A stretch of 26,567 nt of DNA from an uncultured Eubacteriales bacterium (GCA_934394855.1 CAKRRH010000024.1:1-26567), one strand, 5' to 3'. Shown: positions 1 through 7,125, numbered from the stretch's first letter. Numbers and translations: made by a program. The notes: a model not told the origin generated them from the sequence alone.

Positions 1-1805
1 TCCTGATCTGATACCAATGTTGCTGCAGGTGCTTCTGTTGTGGTCTCTTCTGTAGGAGCCTCTGTCGGAGCTTCTGTCGGAGCCTCTGTCGGAGCTTCTG
101 TCGGAGCCTCTGTCGGAGCCTCTGTCGGAGCTTCTGTCGGAGCCTCTGTCGGAGCCTCTGTCGGAGCTTCGCCTTCAACATAGATCGGTGAAAGAACGAA
201 CTGATTCTCACCTGTCGGAATTACTGCACCGTTGTTGAAGATGTACATCTGAAGATCGCCTGATTTAAGGTTGCCAAGCGGAATCGATACAGTCTGACCT
301 GCATTGATTACTACTTCGCTCTTTTCAGCGATATAACCATTGATTCTGAATTTAACAGAAACTGTTGAGTTATTTGTAAAGTCGATCCATGCCGGCTTAT
401 CTGATGATGACTTGTTAGTAAACATAAACTGGAGCTGGCTTGCTGTATCAACATTAGTGATTGTGCCGTTTACACTGCGCTCAGCGACTTCTGTGCCGAT
501 GATTGCCGAACCTTTATCATATTTGAAGTTCATGTTTGTGCCTTCGCCCCACCAGCTTGCTGTTGCGAGCCATACTTCTGCTTTGCTCCAAGAGAATGCA
601 TTTCTCTTGAATTCATATACATTCTGTTTGTTTTCCGGAGCTGACGGAGCTGCTGTTGTCGGAGCAACAGTTGTCGGCTCTGCTGTTGTCGGAGCAACAG
701 TTGTTGTTTCTTTAGTTTCCGGAACAGAGAAGCCAACCTTGATTTCTACATTGCAAAGTCCGCTGCCATAGTAGTTCTGGAAAATAACCTGCATGAGCTT
801 TGATGTTGAATAATCAAAGTCTTTCATGTCGATGGTATATTTAACTGAGTTGCCGCCTTTGAGCCAGCTTCCGCTGTCTCCGCCTGCAACAACTTTGCCA
901 TCAATAATAACCTTTGTGTGACCGCCGTCTGTCTCGGTCTTTTCAAGGTTCTTGTAGAATGTGCCGACACCTGTGTAGGTAACGACGAGCTTGTCGCCTG
1001 CTGCTTTGATTGCTTCAGCGTCAAGCTTTGAAGTATCAAACTGGATCTGATACTGATTAACAAGCTTTGTGTTGCCGAATACTACATCTGCAGCGCCGTT
1101 CTCATCAACTGTAACAGTTGCGTCTGCTGTCGGTTCTACTTTTGACGGAACACCGTCATAGAGAGCCATTTTATCTTTTTTAGCTTCTTCTGTTGTTGTT
1201 TCTTCAGCAGCTGCTTCTTTAATTGTGAATACATCAGAGTTTGTGAATGTGCATCCGCCAAGTGTTGTTGAACCGTCTTTAGCTTCAACTCTAAGGTGAG
1301 TATGTGTTGCAGTTTTAAGTGTAGCCGGTGTCAACGATTCGCCTTTTGCAAATTCCGAGAACAACATTGTGAATTCCTGGAACTCTCCGTTTTTAACTGT
1401 GATGTCTTTTACGCAGGTATACCATGTGCCATAGTCGGTAGCAACATATTTCACAATAAGCGGAACATCAGTCTTGCCGACTGAGTCAACTCTTATTTTG
1501 AAGCGAATACCAACAACATCATCGGTGATTGCGTCTGTTACAACGCTGCCCCAAGAATAGAGCTGATATTTAGCTGCGTCGTCTGTCCATGCGCTTGTCT
1601 GGAGGCGGTTTTCATTATCATAGGTCTTTGCGCCGCCGCTGCCGTTCGGGTCGCCGCCCTCCCATTTGTTGTACTCTCTGTAAGCGCCAACTACTTCGTA
1701 CTTATCTGATTCAGCACTGATCTGCAAAGACGCTGTTACAACGAGCATGCTCATCAACATTGCAACCGCAATTACAACGCTAACGATTTTCTTCGAGAAT
1801 TTCAT
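1..1805 (-). CDS. Secreted modular surface protein with Thr/Pro/Glu linkers (3' end outside window)
   Basis: The frame is open from the ATG at 1805 to the left edge (601 codons), so the C-terminus is missing. The start follows GGGAGGAG. Residues 1-31 form a signal peptide: a KK-containing start, a hydrophobic core, then small residues ending in SAES. Three globular, beta-strand-like segments follow, at roughly 35-197, 225-362 and 395-545, rich in aromatic and polar residues (for example WGSVV near 85-89 and ASWWGEGTN near 416-424). They are separated by low-complexity linkers: an EETTTEE stretch near 201-207, TTVAPTTAEPTTVAP near 368-382, and about ten APTE units from residue 547 on. This domain-linker layout is typical of secreted carbohydrate-binding or cellulosome-like proteins of Ruminococcaceae. 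I do not recognise a specific CBM family and see no catalytic motif. A dockerin, sortase signal or catalytic domain could lie beyond the edge. Confidence 0.85.
   Translation of the reverse strand, partial: MKFSKKIVSVVIAVAMLMSMLVVTASLQISAESDKYEVVGAYREYNKWEGGDPNGSGGAKTYDNENRLQTSAWTDDAAKYQLYSWGSVVTDAITDDVVGIRFKIRVDSVGKTDVPLIVKYVATDYGTWYTCVKDITVKNGEFQEFTMLFSEFAKGESLTPATLKTATHTHLRVEAKDGSTTLGGCTFTNSDVFTIKEAAAEETTTEEAKKDKMALYDGVPSKVEPTADATVTVDENGAADVVFGNTKLVNQYQIQFDTSKLDAEAIKAAGDKLVVTYTGVGTFYKNLEKTETDGGHTKVIIDGKVVAGGDSGSWLKGGNSVKYTIDMKDFDYSTSKLMQVIFQNYYGSGLCNVEIKVGFSVPETKETTTVAPTTAEPTTVAPTTAAPSAPENKQNVYEFKRNAFSWSKAEVWLATASWWGEGTNMNFKYDKGSAIIGTEVAERSVNGTITNVDTASQLQFMFTNKSSSDKPAWIDFTNNSTVSVKFRINGYIAEKSEVVINAGQTVSIPLGNLKSGDLQMYIFNNGAVIPTGENQFVLSPIYVEGEAPTEAPTEAPTEAPTEAPTEAPTEAPTEAPTEAPTEAPTEETTTEAPAATLVSDQ
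49..168 (-). repeat. 12-bp minisatellite encoding (Ala-Pro-Thr-Glu)n linker
   Basis: Nine near-identical 12-bp units, TCTGTCGGAGCY on the plus strand, run from 61 to 168, with a diverged unit at 49-60. Read in the minus-strand gene they encode APTE repeats, a flexible extracellular linker. The units differ almost only at the third base of the Ala codon, which suggests recent expansion by slippage. Copy number is likely to vary between strains. Confidence 0.95.
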
Positions 1806-1858
1806 TGTAAAATTTCTCCTCCCAAATAATTTATATAGTGTTCTACTATACCTATTTG

Positions 1859-1887
1859 AGTATAACACCAAAAACACTGCTTGTAAA
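1859..1887 (-). promoter_or_regulatory. Sigma-A promoter of the secreted protein gene
   Basis: On the minus strand TTTACA (1887-1882) and TATACT (1864-1859) are 17 bp apart. This lies about 55 bp upstream of the ATG at 1805, leaving a short leader that ends in a strong GGAGG ribosome binding site. Confidence 0.7.
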
Positions 1888-2087
1888 TTGACAAAAACAA
1901 TAAATTTTAAATTAAAATTTGGTCTAATTTCACAAACAGTATATAATTCGTTTCGCTTAACAAATAATTTTATTCCAAAACAAATATACATTATATATAT
2001 AGCAGTACCAAAATTCGTCAAATCTTCCAAAAAAATCTTAATTTGTTGGTTATTCTGCCGATTTTGCTTTTAATGACATAATCCCCT

Positions 2088-2115
2088 TTGACAAACGGCG
2101 GGTTTATGTTAAAAT
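2088..2115 (+). promoter_or_regulatory. Promoter of the GH30 gene in the 1806-2149 divergent gap
   Basis: TTGACA (2088-2093) and TAAAAT (2110-2115) are spaced 16 bp, about 35 bp before the GH30 start; AGGTGATG precedes the ATG at 2150. The 344-bp gap 1806-2149 is AT-rich and holds only this promoter and the opposite one at 1859-1887. I see no RNA gene in it. A TATCGATA sequence at 2115-2122 overlaps the -10 edge but lacks the partner half-site seen near rex. Confidence 0.65.
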
Positions 2116-2149
2116 ATCGATAATACATATGAAATTCAGGTGATGAGCC

Positions 2150-3496
2150 ATGTTAGAAAATCAAGTTTTTCAAAGTACTTTTCTAAAGCAGTTTAAAGAA
2201 TCAAAAATCAAATTCAAACCGGACCCTGACGCAGAGAATAAGGTCGTGAACATATACCCCGAAATGAAGTATCAAAAGGTGCTCGGTTTCGGAAGCGCAT
2301 TCACTGATTCGTCTGCGGCAAACTATATTAAAATGAGTCCCGAGCGCCGTGATGAATTCATGAAGCTCTATTTTGACAAAAAGGACGGTCTCGGACTGAA
2401 TTTTTGCCGAACTCACATCAATTCGTGCGACTTTTCGGAAGCAAAATACACCTATGTCGCAGAGGGCGACAAATTTCTCGACAGCTTCGACATCAGCCAC
2501 GACAAGGAACGAATCATGCCGATGATCGCCCGTGCAAAGCAGTTTTGCAGCGACGAGCTGATGTTATTCTGCTCGCCGTGGTCGCCGCCTGCGTTCATGA
2601 AATCGAACGGAAATATGCTGCTCGGCGGCAGACTTTTGCCCGAATATTTTGAATCGTGGGCAAACTATTATGTAAAATATATTCAGAGCTTTAAAGAAAA
2701 CGGAATTGACATTTGGGGTCTTACCGTGCAAAACGAGCCGATGGCGACTCAAACATGGGAAAGCTGTCGCTACACCGCAGTCGAAACTGCAATGTTTGTG
2801 CGTGATCATTTGGCGCCGGCGCTCAAAGCGGCAGGGCTTGACACAAAAATAATGATTTGGGACCACAACAAAGAGCATATTTTTGATTGGGGTCGGGATA
2901 TGCACAAAGCGGACGGTGCGGCAGAGCAGATTTCGGGTCTTGCGTTCCATTGGTATTCGGGTGATCATTTTGACGCACTGCGAATGGCACATGAAATGAA
3001 CCCGAATCTCTATCTCATCGAATCGGAATACTGCGTAGGCGTTTCTCATGCAAAGCCGCTGCCCGACTGGGCAGACGCAATGCACTATGCATATGACATT
3101 ATCGGCAACTTCAATAACTATATGTCGGCGACGGTCGATTGGAACATGGTCCTTGACCAAAAGGGCGGTCCGTTCCACGCACGACTCGGCGGCTGCGGCT
3201 CAATGGTACATTATAACACCAAAAATGACGAGCTTGTTAAAACAAAGATTTATTATGCAATGGCGCATTTCAGCAAGTTTGTCGACAGGGGCGCTGAGCG
3301 TCTCGGCACATCTGTTTTCAGCCGAAACATCAACGCTGCTGCCTTTGAAAATCCCGACGGTTCGATTGTTGCGGTTATTCAAAATCACGGCAAGAGCGAA
3401 AAAATTGCTCTTCGACTTGACAATTATTCTGCGGACATAAAATTGCCGCTCGAATCGATTACAACAATCAAAATTACAAACAGAGATGTAAAATAA
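2150..3496 (+). CDS. Glycoside hydrolase family 30 (glucosylceramidase-like), cytoplasmic
   Basis: This 448-residue protein aligns by eye with the GH30 glucosylceramidase family. It has a (beta/alpha)8 barrel with FGSAFTDSSA near residue 47, the CSPWSPPAFMKSNG loop at 141-154, and the acid/base Glu196 in the VQNEP motif. The nucleophile is probably Glu293 in SEYCVG, matching SEACVG of human GBA. The barrel is followed by TVDWNMVLDQKGGP and a C-terminal beta-sandwich (YYAMAHFSKFV, NPDGSIVAVIQN). There is no signal peptide, so it acts inside the cell on imported oligosaccharides or glycosides. The exact bond cleaved (beta-glucosyl, beta-1,6-glucosyl, beta-xylosyl) cannot be fixed from the motifs. 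It is monocistronic, with its own promoter and a strong terminator. Confidence 0.93.
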   Translation: MLENQVFQSTFLKQFKESKIKFKPDPDAENKVVNIYPEMKYQKVLGFGSAFTDSSAANYIKMSPERRDEFMKLYFDKKDGLGLNFCRTHINSCDFSEAKYTYVAEGDKFLDSFDISHDKERIMPMIARAKQFCSDELMLFCSPWSPPAFMKSNGNMLLGGRLLPEYFESWANYYVKYIQSFKENGIDIWGLTVQNEPMATQTWESCRYTAVETAMFVRDHLAPALKAAGLDTKIMIWDHNKEHIFDWGRDMHKADGAAEQISGLAFHWYSGDHFDALRMAHEMNPNLYLIESEYCVGVSHAKPLPDWADAMHYAYDIIGNFNNYMSATVDWNMVLDQKGGPFHARLGGCGSMVHYNTKNDELVKTKIYYAMAHFSKFVDRGAERLGTSVFSRNINAAAFENPDGSIVAVIQNHGKSEKIALRLDNYSADIKLPLESITTIKITNRDVK

Positions 3497-3502
3497 TATT
3501 AC

Positions 3503-3548
3503 AACACCGCCGAATGTGGATAAGCCCCCTTGTTCGGCGGTGTTTTTT
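3503..3548 (+). terminator. Rho-independent terminator of the GH30 gene
   Basis: AACACCGCCGAA (3503-3514) pairs perfectly with TTCGGCGGTGTT (3533-3544) and is followed by a T tract, 6 bp after the GH30 stop codon. Confidence 0.9.
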
Positions 3549-3622
3549 CGTCATGTTTCGACTCAAAATTCGTGTGATATGCAGCTCTAATAAAATAATT
3601 TTGATTTTTTTAAAATTAGGGG

Positions 3623-3651
3623 TTGCATTTTCTCACTCAATCGTGTATAAT
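3623..3651 (+). promoter_or_regulatory. Promoter of tRNA-fMet
   Basis: TTGCAT (3623-3628) and a consensus TATAAT (3646-3651) are 17 bp apart and end 29 bp before the tRNA 5' end, as expected for a stable-RNA promoter. Confidence 0.85.
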
Positions 3652-3680
3652 GTATTAGCGTTCGAAAAGAGAATATATAT

Positions 3681-3756
<76 letters not shown>

Positions 3757-3760
3757 ACAA

Positions 3761-3794
3761 AACGGAATCATCTTTTGATGGTTCCGTTTTTTTA
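3761..3794 (+). terminator. Terminator of the tRNA-fMet transcript
   Basis: AACGGAATCATC (3761-3772) pairs with GATGGTTCCGTT (3777-3788) with one G-U pair and is followed by a run of T. It begins 5 nt after the tRNA CCA end. Confidence 0.9.
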
Positions 3795-3829
3795 TTGTAG
3801 CCGCTCTAACATAATCCGTGCGACAAATA

Positions 3830-3865
3830 TTGACATTTCTTTTATCGTGTAGTATAATCACGATA
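3830..3865 (+). promoter_or_regulatory. Consensus promoter with an inverted repeat around the -10
   Basis: TTGACA (3830-3835) and TATAAT (3853-3858), spaced 17 bp, match the sigma-A consensus exactly. A perfect 7-bp inverted repeat, TATCGTG (3843-3849) and CACGATA (3859-3865), brackets the -10 box, which suggests a repressor site. The transcript would carry a leader of about 77 nt before the ATG at 3943. Confidence 0.8.
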
Positions 3866-3942
3866 CGCAATGATGGTTTCTTAGTAAAGCATCAATCAAT
3901 ATTTCAATAGATTTTATCATCATATAGTTTTAAGGAGAAAAA

Positions 3943-4296
3943 ATGTATAATAACGAATTTTGGAATATAATATATAGCTTTATAGAAAACAATAAAATAG
4001 AAATAGACCGTCCCAAAGGATCGGCTCACCCGGTAATGAAGAATATTGTGTATCCTGTGGATTACGGATACATATCAAATGTCAGCTCATCAGATTCTGA
4101 AGAATTAGACATCTGGGTTGGTACATCTTGTGATAATAAAATAAATGGCGTTTTATGTACTGCTGATTTGCACAACAAAGATTGTGAAGTGAAAATTGTA
4201 TATAATTGCACAAACGAGGAGATTAACAAAATTATATTATTTTCAAATGAAAGAACCGAAATGAAAGGAATTTTCATCCCAAATTCACAAGAATAG
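3943..4296 (+). CDS. Short inorganic pyrophosphatase-like protein (family I fold)
   Basis: This 117-residue protein follows AAGGAG. It resembles the core of family I soluble pyrophosphatases, which hydrolyse PPi to phosphate with Mg2+: IDRPKGS (21-27), YPVDYGYI (37-44), DSEELDIWV (51-59) and an Asp pair D75/D80 in TADLHNKDCEV, which fits the D-x4-D metal site. The usual D-x-D-P-x-D signature here reads D51-S-E53-E-L-D56, so one metal-binding Asp is Glu. The protein is also much shorter than the usual 165-180 residues. It may be a divergent pyrophosphatase or a related hydrolase. The gene is AT-rich compared with its left neighbour and faces a histidine phosphatase gene across a shared terminator. 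Confidence 0.75.
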   Translation: MYNNEFWNIIYSFIENNKIEIDRPKGSAHPVMKNIVYPVDYGYISNVSSSDSEELDIWVGTSCDNKINGVLCTADLHNKDCEVKIVYNCTNEEINKIILFSNERTEMKGIFIPNSQE

Positions 4297-4329
4297 CATT
4301 TGCTGTTATTATTTTTAACACAGAACTAA

Positions 4330-4363
4330 ATATACACCACAATAAAATAATTGTGGTGTATAT
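4330..4363. terminator. Bidirectional terminator between convergent genes
   Basis: A perfect 14-bp stem (4330-4343 with 4350-4363) around a 6-nt loop fills the gap between the pyrophosphatase-like gene and the phosphatase gene. It directly abuts the phosphatase stop codon. The outer AT-rich part gives weak U tracts in both directions. Confidence 0.7.
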
Positions 4364-4918
4364 TTAATCTATCCATCCAAAAAAATTAAAATTTTGACCA
4401 TATTCTACTTCATATGGTTTGCAAAATTCTATTTCCTTTTTGCCGACATATCTTCTAATAACTCCGCCATGTGAAACAACTATAATTTTTTTATAATGAT
4501 TATATTTCGACAAAACATTTGATGTGCGACTAATTATGTCATCAATTGTTTCCCATTTATATTTGCTATTTGGGTCAGGAAATCCCTTGTTTTTGCAAAA
4601 TTCATTAAGCAAAAATTCAAAATCATTTTTTCCTTTATAATCAAATGATTTGTCAGGAATTAATTCATGCAAGTCGGTTTCAACACATAAGGGAAGCTGT
4701 GTGTGCCTAGAAATAATTGCAGCAGTTTGTAGAGCGCGTGTATATGGCGATGAAACGATAAGCTCAGCACCACAAAGTGACTTTGATTTTGCAACTTTTT
4801 CGGCTTGTAAAATTCCATTATCCGTTAGCGGCGCAAATTCTCTCCCTTGACCGATAAAATTTCTTTTATCACAATCATTATAATTCGGTTCTCCATGTCT
4901 TATAAAAATTATCTTCAT
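4364..4918 (-). CDS. Histidine phosphatase superfamily protein (phosphoglycerate mutase-like)
   Basis: The 184-residue protein begins MKIIFIRHGEPNYND, with the RHGE motif carrying the phospho-acceptor His8 beside Arg7. The other pocket residues of the family are visible: Arg61 in SSPYTRALQTA, Glu85 in LHEL, and the second His150 in VVSHGGVIRRY. The length suits small phosphatases of the cobC/GpmB branch rather than true glycolytic mutase. The substrate is unknown: small phosphate esters, sugars, nucleotides or phosphoprotein are all possible. The start follows AGAGGAG at good spacing. Like the facing gene it is noticeably AT-rich. Confidence 0.88.
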   Translation of the reverse strand: MKIIFIRHGEPNYNDCDKRNFIGQGREFAPLTDNGILQAEKVAKSKSLCGAELIVSSPYTRALQTAAIISRHTQLPLCVETDLHELIPDKSFDYKGKNDFEFLLNEFCKNKGFPDPNSKYKWETIDDIISRTSNVLSKYNHYKKIIVVSHGGVIRRYVGKKEIEFCKPYEVEYGQNFNFFGWID

Positions 4919-5175
4919 ATAAAAATCTCCTCTTAATACATTATATTATCATATTCCTTTTAATAATTAATTAACTATTTATTAAAACAGCTTGTCTGTC
5001 CTAAAATTTATAAATTCAAAGTGACATCACATTTAAATATTTGTTCAACACAAGATAAGGTTATAGTACATCGTATTTGTCAACAATTTTCCGAAGTGAA
5101 TAAAGACCGAATCCGTGGTTGGATTTGTCTTGCTTAGTAGTTTGAATTGAGTTGGAACATTTTTACATTCCCTGC
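4919..5175. other. AT-rich intergenic region with a weak minus-strand promoter
   Basis: The gap between the phosphatase start (4918) and the terminator at 5176 contains a minus-strand TATAAT (4945-4940), about 20 bp upstream of the phosphatase start codon, without a good -35. A TTGACA (minus strand, near 5082) stands alone. An imperfect hairpin lies near 5106-5130. I see no gene here. Confidence 0.4.
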
Positions 5176-5201
5176 AAAAAAGGAGTAGGTTTCCCCACTC
5201 C
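5176..5201 (-). terminator. Terminator of the Tyr-rich membrane protein gene
   Basis: On the minus strand GGAGTGGG pairs with CCTACTCC (5201-5194 and 5189-5182; one G-T pair) and six T follow (5181-5176), 20 bp after the stop codon. Confidence 0.85.
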
Positions 5202-5221
5202 CGTTTTGTCACATATTTTTC

Positions 5222-5602
5222 TCAATCGTTATGCTCTTTATAATAGCGTTCTGCGTCGTAATAATCGAAGAAATCATCATAATGATCGTCGTAAAAATCT
5301 TCCTCATTACTGTAATTCTTCGCATCATATGGGTCGTCGTCCTTTGTATACGATTTATACGACTTGCGTTTCGGGGTGTATGAATAGCTGCTTTTAGTGG
5401 TATATTCCCTCTTTGTGGTGCTTTTGTAATAATTGTTATCATAATCATAAGACCGCTTGTAGGTGGTTTTTTCGGTTGTATTATTTGCCGGCTTATTAAC
5501 ATAATTTTGCGTGTCGGTTTTAAACCCGCCACCCCAAATATATATTAACAGTACACCCGCCAGCACCAGAATTATTCCTGAAATTTTGTCGCCTATTGTC
5601 AT
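5222..5602 (-). CDS. Tyr-rich, charge-segregated membrane-anchored protein of unknown function
   Basis: This 126-residue protein is not a family I recognise. Residues 7-24 are a single hydrophobic helix (ISGIILVLAGVLLIYIWG), likely an N-terminal anchor. After a short polar linker comes a basic stretch rich in Tyr, Lys, Arg, Thr and Ser (about 40-86), then an acidic Tyr/Asp/Glu stretch to the end. I count 20 Tyr, about 16 percent. The tail probably lies outside the membrane and is disordered. The start is preceded by AAAGGAG, and the gene has its own terminator. It diverges from the acidic protein gene at 5770 across a region with paired palindromes, which supports both being real, co-regulated genes. 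Confidence 0.7.
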   Translation of the reverse strand: MTIGDKISGIILVLAGVLLIYIWGGGFKTDTQNYVNKPANNTTEKTTYKRSYDYDNNYYKSTTKREYTTKSSYSYTPKRKSYKSYTKDDDPYDAKNYSNEEDFYDDHYDDFFDYYDAERYYKEHND

Positions 5603-5651
5603 TTTTCATTCGCTCCTTTTTTTGTTATGGTTATATATTATCATATTCACA

Positions 5652-5737
5652 GTCCGATAAAACGGACTTAATTCAATAAACGCTTTTTCGCAAGAACGGT
5701 TTAAGTCCTGTTTATCGGACAATTAGCGGTGTATAAT
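5652..5737. promoter_or_regulatory. Divergent regulatory region with paired palindromic boxes
   Basis: Two 16-bp palindromes face each other: GTCCGATAAAACGGAC (5652-5667) and GTCCTGTTTATCGGAC (5705-5720). With their TTAA flanks they form a 20-bp inverted repeat with two mismatches. On the plus strand the second box ends 11 bp before TATAAT (5732-5737), which leads to the acidic protein. On the minus strand the first box sits the same distance before a TAATAT, leading to the Tyr-rich protein. The boxes cover the -35 regions, so they may be operators of a dimeric regulator or the recognition element of an alternative sigma factor. Confidence 0.7.
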
Positions 5738-5769
5738 GAATACAAAATCAAACAGGGAGGATTTTTATT

Positions 5770-6033
5770 ATGTGTAAAGATTATGGTTATTTCGGTGAAG
5801 GAATTGAGGGCTATATGCATTTCATGCAGGCGTTTAAGGCGACAATGAACGATTCGGAAAACGATGAGTTCGACGATGAATCATTTGACGAAACGGACGG
5901 ATTTGACGACGGGCTTGATGATTTTGATGATGCAGACGAATTTGAAGATGATTTTGATGAATCATCGGAAGATGAACTTGACGACGGCATTTTCGGCGAT
6001 ATGGATTTTGATGATTTCGGTTCCGATGAATGA
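5770..6033 (+). CDS. Extremely acidic Asp-rich small protein of unknown function
   Basis: The 87-residue protein follows CAGGGAGGA. Residues 1-26 look foldable (MCKDYGYFGEGIEGYMHFMQ, aromatic and partly helical). From 27 on it is almost only Asp, Glu, Phe, Gly and Ser with a loose DDFDD/DEFD periodicity. I count 25 Asp and 12 Glu but only two Lys, both in the first 26 residues. There is no signal peptide, so it is probably cytoplasmic and disordered. Possible roles, all unproven, are a metal or polycation binder, a nucleic-acid mimic, or a partner of the basic stretch of the divergent membrane protein. Promoter, ribosome binding site and terminator are all good. Confidence 0.75.
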   Translation: MCKDYGYFGEGIEGYMHFMQAFKATMNDSENDEFDDESFDETDGFDDGLDDFDDADEFEDDFDESSEDELDDGIFGDMDFDDFGSDE

Positions 6034-6057
6034 TATTCAGGTAATTTGCAAAACATT

Positions 6058-6089
6058 AAAAAAAGGACGGTTTTCACCGTCCTTTTTTT
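6058..6089. terminator. Shared bidirectional terminator
   Basis: A perfect 14-bp stem with A7 on the left and T7 on the right (core GGACGGT/ACCGTCC, TTTC loop) lies between the acidic protein gene and the convergent flavodoxin gene and can serve both. Confidence 0.92.
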
Positions 6090-6107
6090 AATCAATTATG
6101 TACCCCC

Positions 6108-6530
6108 TCAGCCTACAAGCGCTTTTCCGAGGGCAATGCAAGCATTTTTTGCGTCATCGTCGGGTGCATCATTACATATTACCGGCTCTGCCGCCATTAC
6201 TGCACCGTCGGAAATTACATTCTGCTCCCAATCTCTCATCCACTGACCGTCGCCCCAGCCATATGAGCCGAAAAGTCCGACCTTTTTGCCGCTAAGGCTT
6301 GATTCAACACTTGTAAACATCGGCTCAAATTCGCCCTCTTCGAGCGTTTCGTCGCCCATTGCCGGGCAGCCGAATGCGATTGAGTCATACTCGTTTACCA
6401 TATCGCTTGAAAACTCAGCCGCTGTGAATGTCGCCGCTTCGCCTCCTGCTTGTTTTACACCGTCAGCAACCGCCGACGCCATCATTTCGGTATTACCCGT
6501 ACCGCTCCAAAAAACTACTGCAACTTTCAT
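6108..6530 (-). CDS. Short-chain flavodoxin
   Basis: The chosen start at 6530 gives a 140-residue flavodoxin, MKVAVVFWSGTGNTEMMA, with the FMN phosphate loop SGTGNTE at residues 9-15. Further FMN-site and fold landmarks follow: AFGCPAMGDETLEE and VGLFGSYGWGDGQWM. Flavodoxins are small soluble electron carriers that replace ferredoxin in anaerobes, often when iron is scarce. An upstream in-frame ATG at 6542 would sit only 1 nt from AAAGGA, so the later start is preferred. It is the last gene of the DUF2325-DUF3793-flavodoxin operon, 40 bp after DUF3793. Confidence 0.93.
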   Translation of the reverse strand: MKVAVVFWSGTGNTEMMASAVADGVKQAGGEAATFTAAEFSSDMVNEYDSIAFGCPAMGDETLEEGEFEPMFTSVESSLSGKKVGLFGSYGWGDGQWMRDWEQNVISDGAVMAAEPVICNDAPDDDAKNACIALGKALVG

Positions 6531-6570
6531 TATAAATAACATATCCTTTCGTTGTATTATTTTTACTATA

Positions 6571-7122
6571 TCAAACGGCAACTGTCAGCCGTTCAACGCT
6601 TTTTCCGCTTTTGTACTGACGCTTGTAAACATCGGTACATTTTTTATATTTGGCAAAGGTCTTTTTTGCCTTTTCGACATCGCCATAGACCTTCCAACAG
6701 CCGACCAGCTTAAAATTTTCGGCATGATTTTCGATAAAGCCGCATACATCTTCAGGCGGATAGCCCAAAAACAAGCCGATTTCATGAGGAAATTCGTCGC
6801 TGTGCTTCAGCCTTTGGCGCAATTTTACCACACATTCGTCTGAATTTCTGCAATGATAATCATTTTTGACGAGCAGTCTTTTAGCGACATCATTTTTTAA
6901 ATCCTGCGACAGCTTTTGAGGGCGATATAAATATAACAGTGCCTTGCCGTCATGAAGCCTGAGTGTTACAATTCTCAGCCCTTTCGGTACAAAAACCGAA
7001 TTAAGCCGTGACAAATCGCCGATAAGCTCACGCTCGGTCGAATATTCACAAATAAACAAGCTGCCCGTTTTAAGTCCGGCAAGCGTCGGTGAGCAATGGG
7101 TTACAAGCAATTCCTCAGACAT
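6571..7122 (-). CDS. DUF3793 family protein
   Basis: This 183-residue protein carries the hallmarks of DUF3793: HCSPTLAGLKTGSLF near residue 9, LLYLYRP near 62, the central EFPHEIGLFLGYPPEDV near 110-126 and GCWKVYGD near 141-148. The family is common in gut Clostridia and its biochemical role is not established. The conserved Cys and His residues and its position between DUF2325 and flavodoxin suggest a link to iron, haem or redox handling; that is inference. The start overlaps nothing and follows GGAGGG; only 3 bp separate it from the DUF2325 stop. Confidence 0.88.
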   Translation of the reverse strand: MSEELLVTHCSPTLAGLKTGSLFICEYSTERELIGDLSRLNSVFVPKGLRIVTLRLHDGKALLYLYRPQKLSQDLKNDVAKRLLVKNDYHCRNSDECVVKLRQRLKHSDEFPHEIGLFLGYPPEDVCGFIENHAENFKLVGCWKVYGDVEKAKKTFAKYKKCTDVYKRQYKSGKSVERLTVAV

Positions 7123-7125
7123 TGT

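Noticed and set aside
49..168. Regular repeats that might be a CRISPR array
   Set aside because: The 12-bp units are directly adjacent without spacers and encode an APTE linker in frame.
2115..2122. TATCGATA in the GH30 promoter as a Rex site
   Set aside because: The second half-site at N6 spacing is missing; an isolated 8-bp palindrome is expected by chance in AT-rich DNA.
2564..3178. A 204-codon minus-strand frame inside the GH30 gene
   Set aside because: It is the antisense shadow of a clear GH30 gene, Cys/Arg/His-rich in the way of antisense frames, with no start signals.
5104..5130. Imperfect hairpin GAC..AATCC / GGATT..GTC
   Set aside because: Mismatched stem without a proper T run and no gene ending nearby; probably chance.
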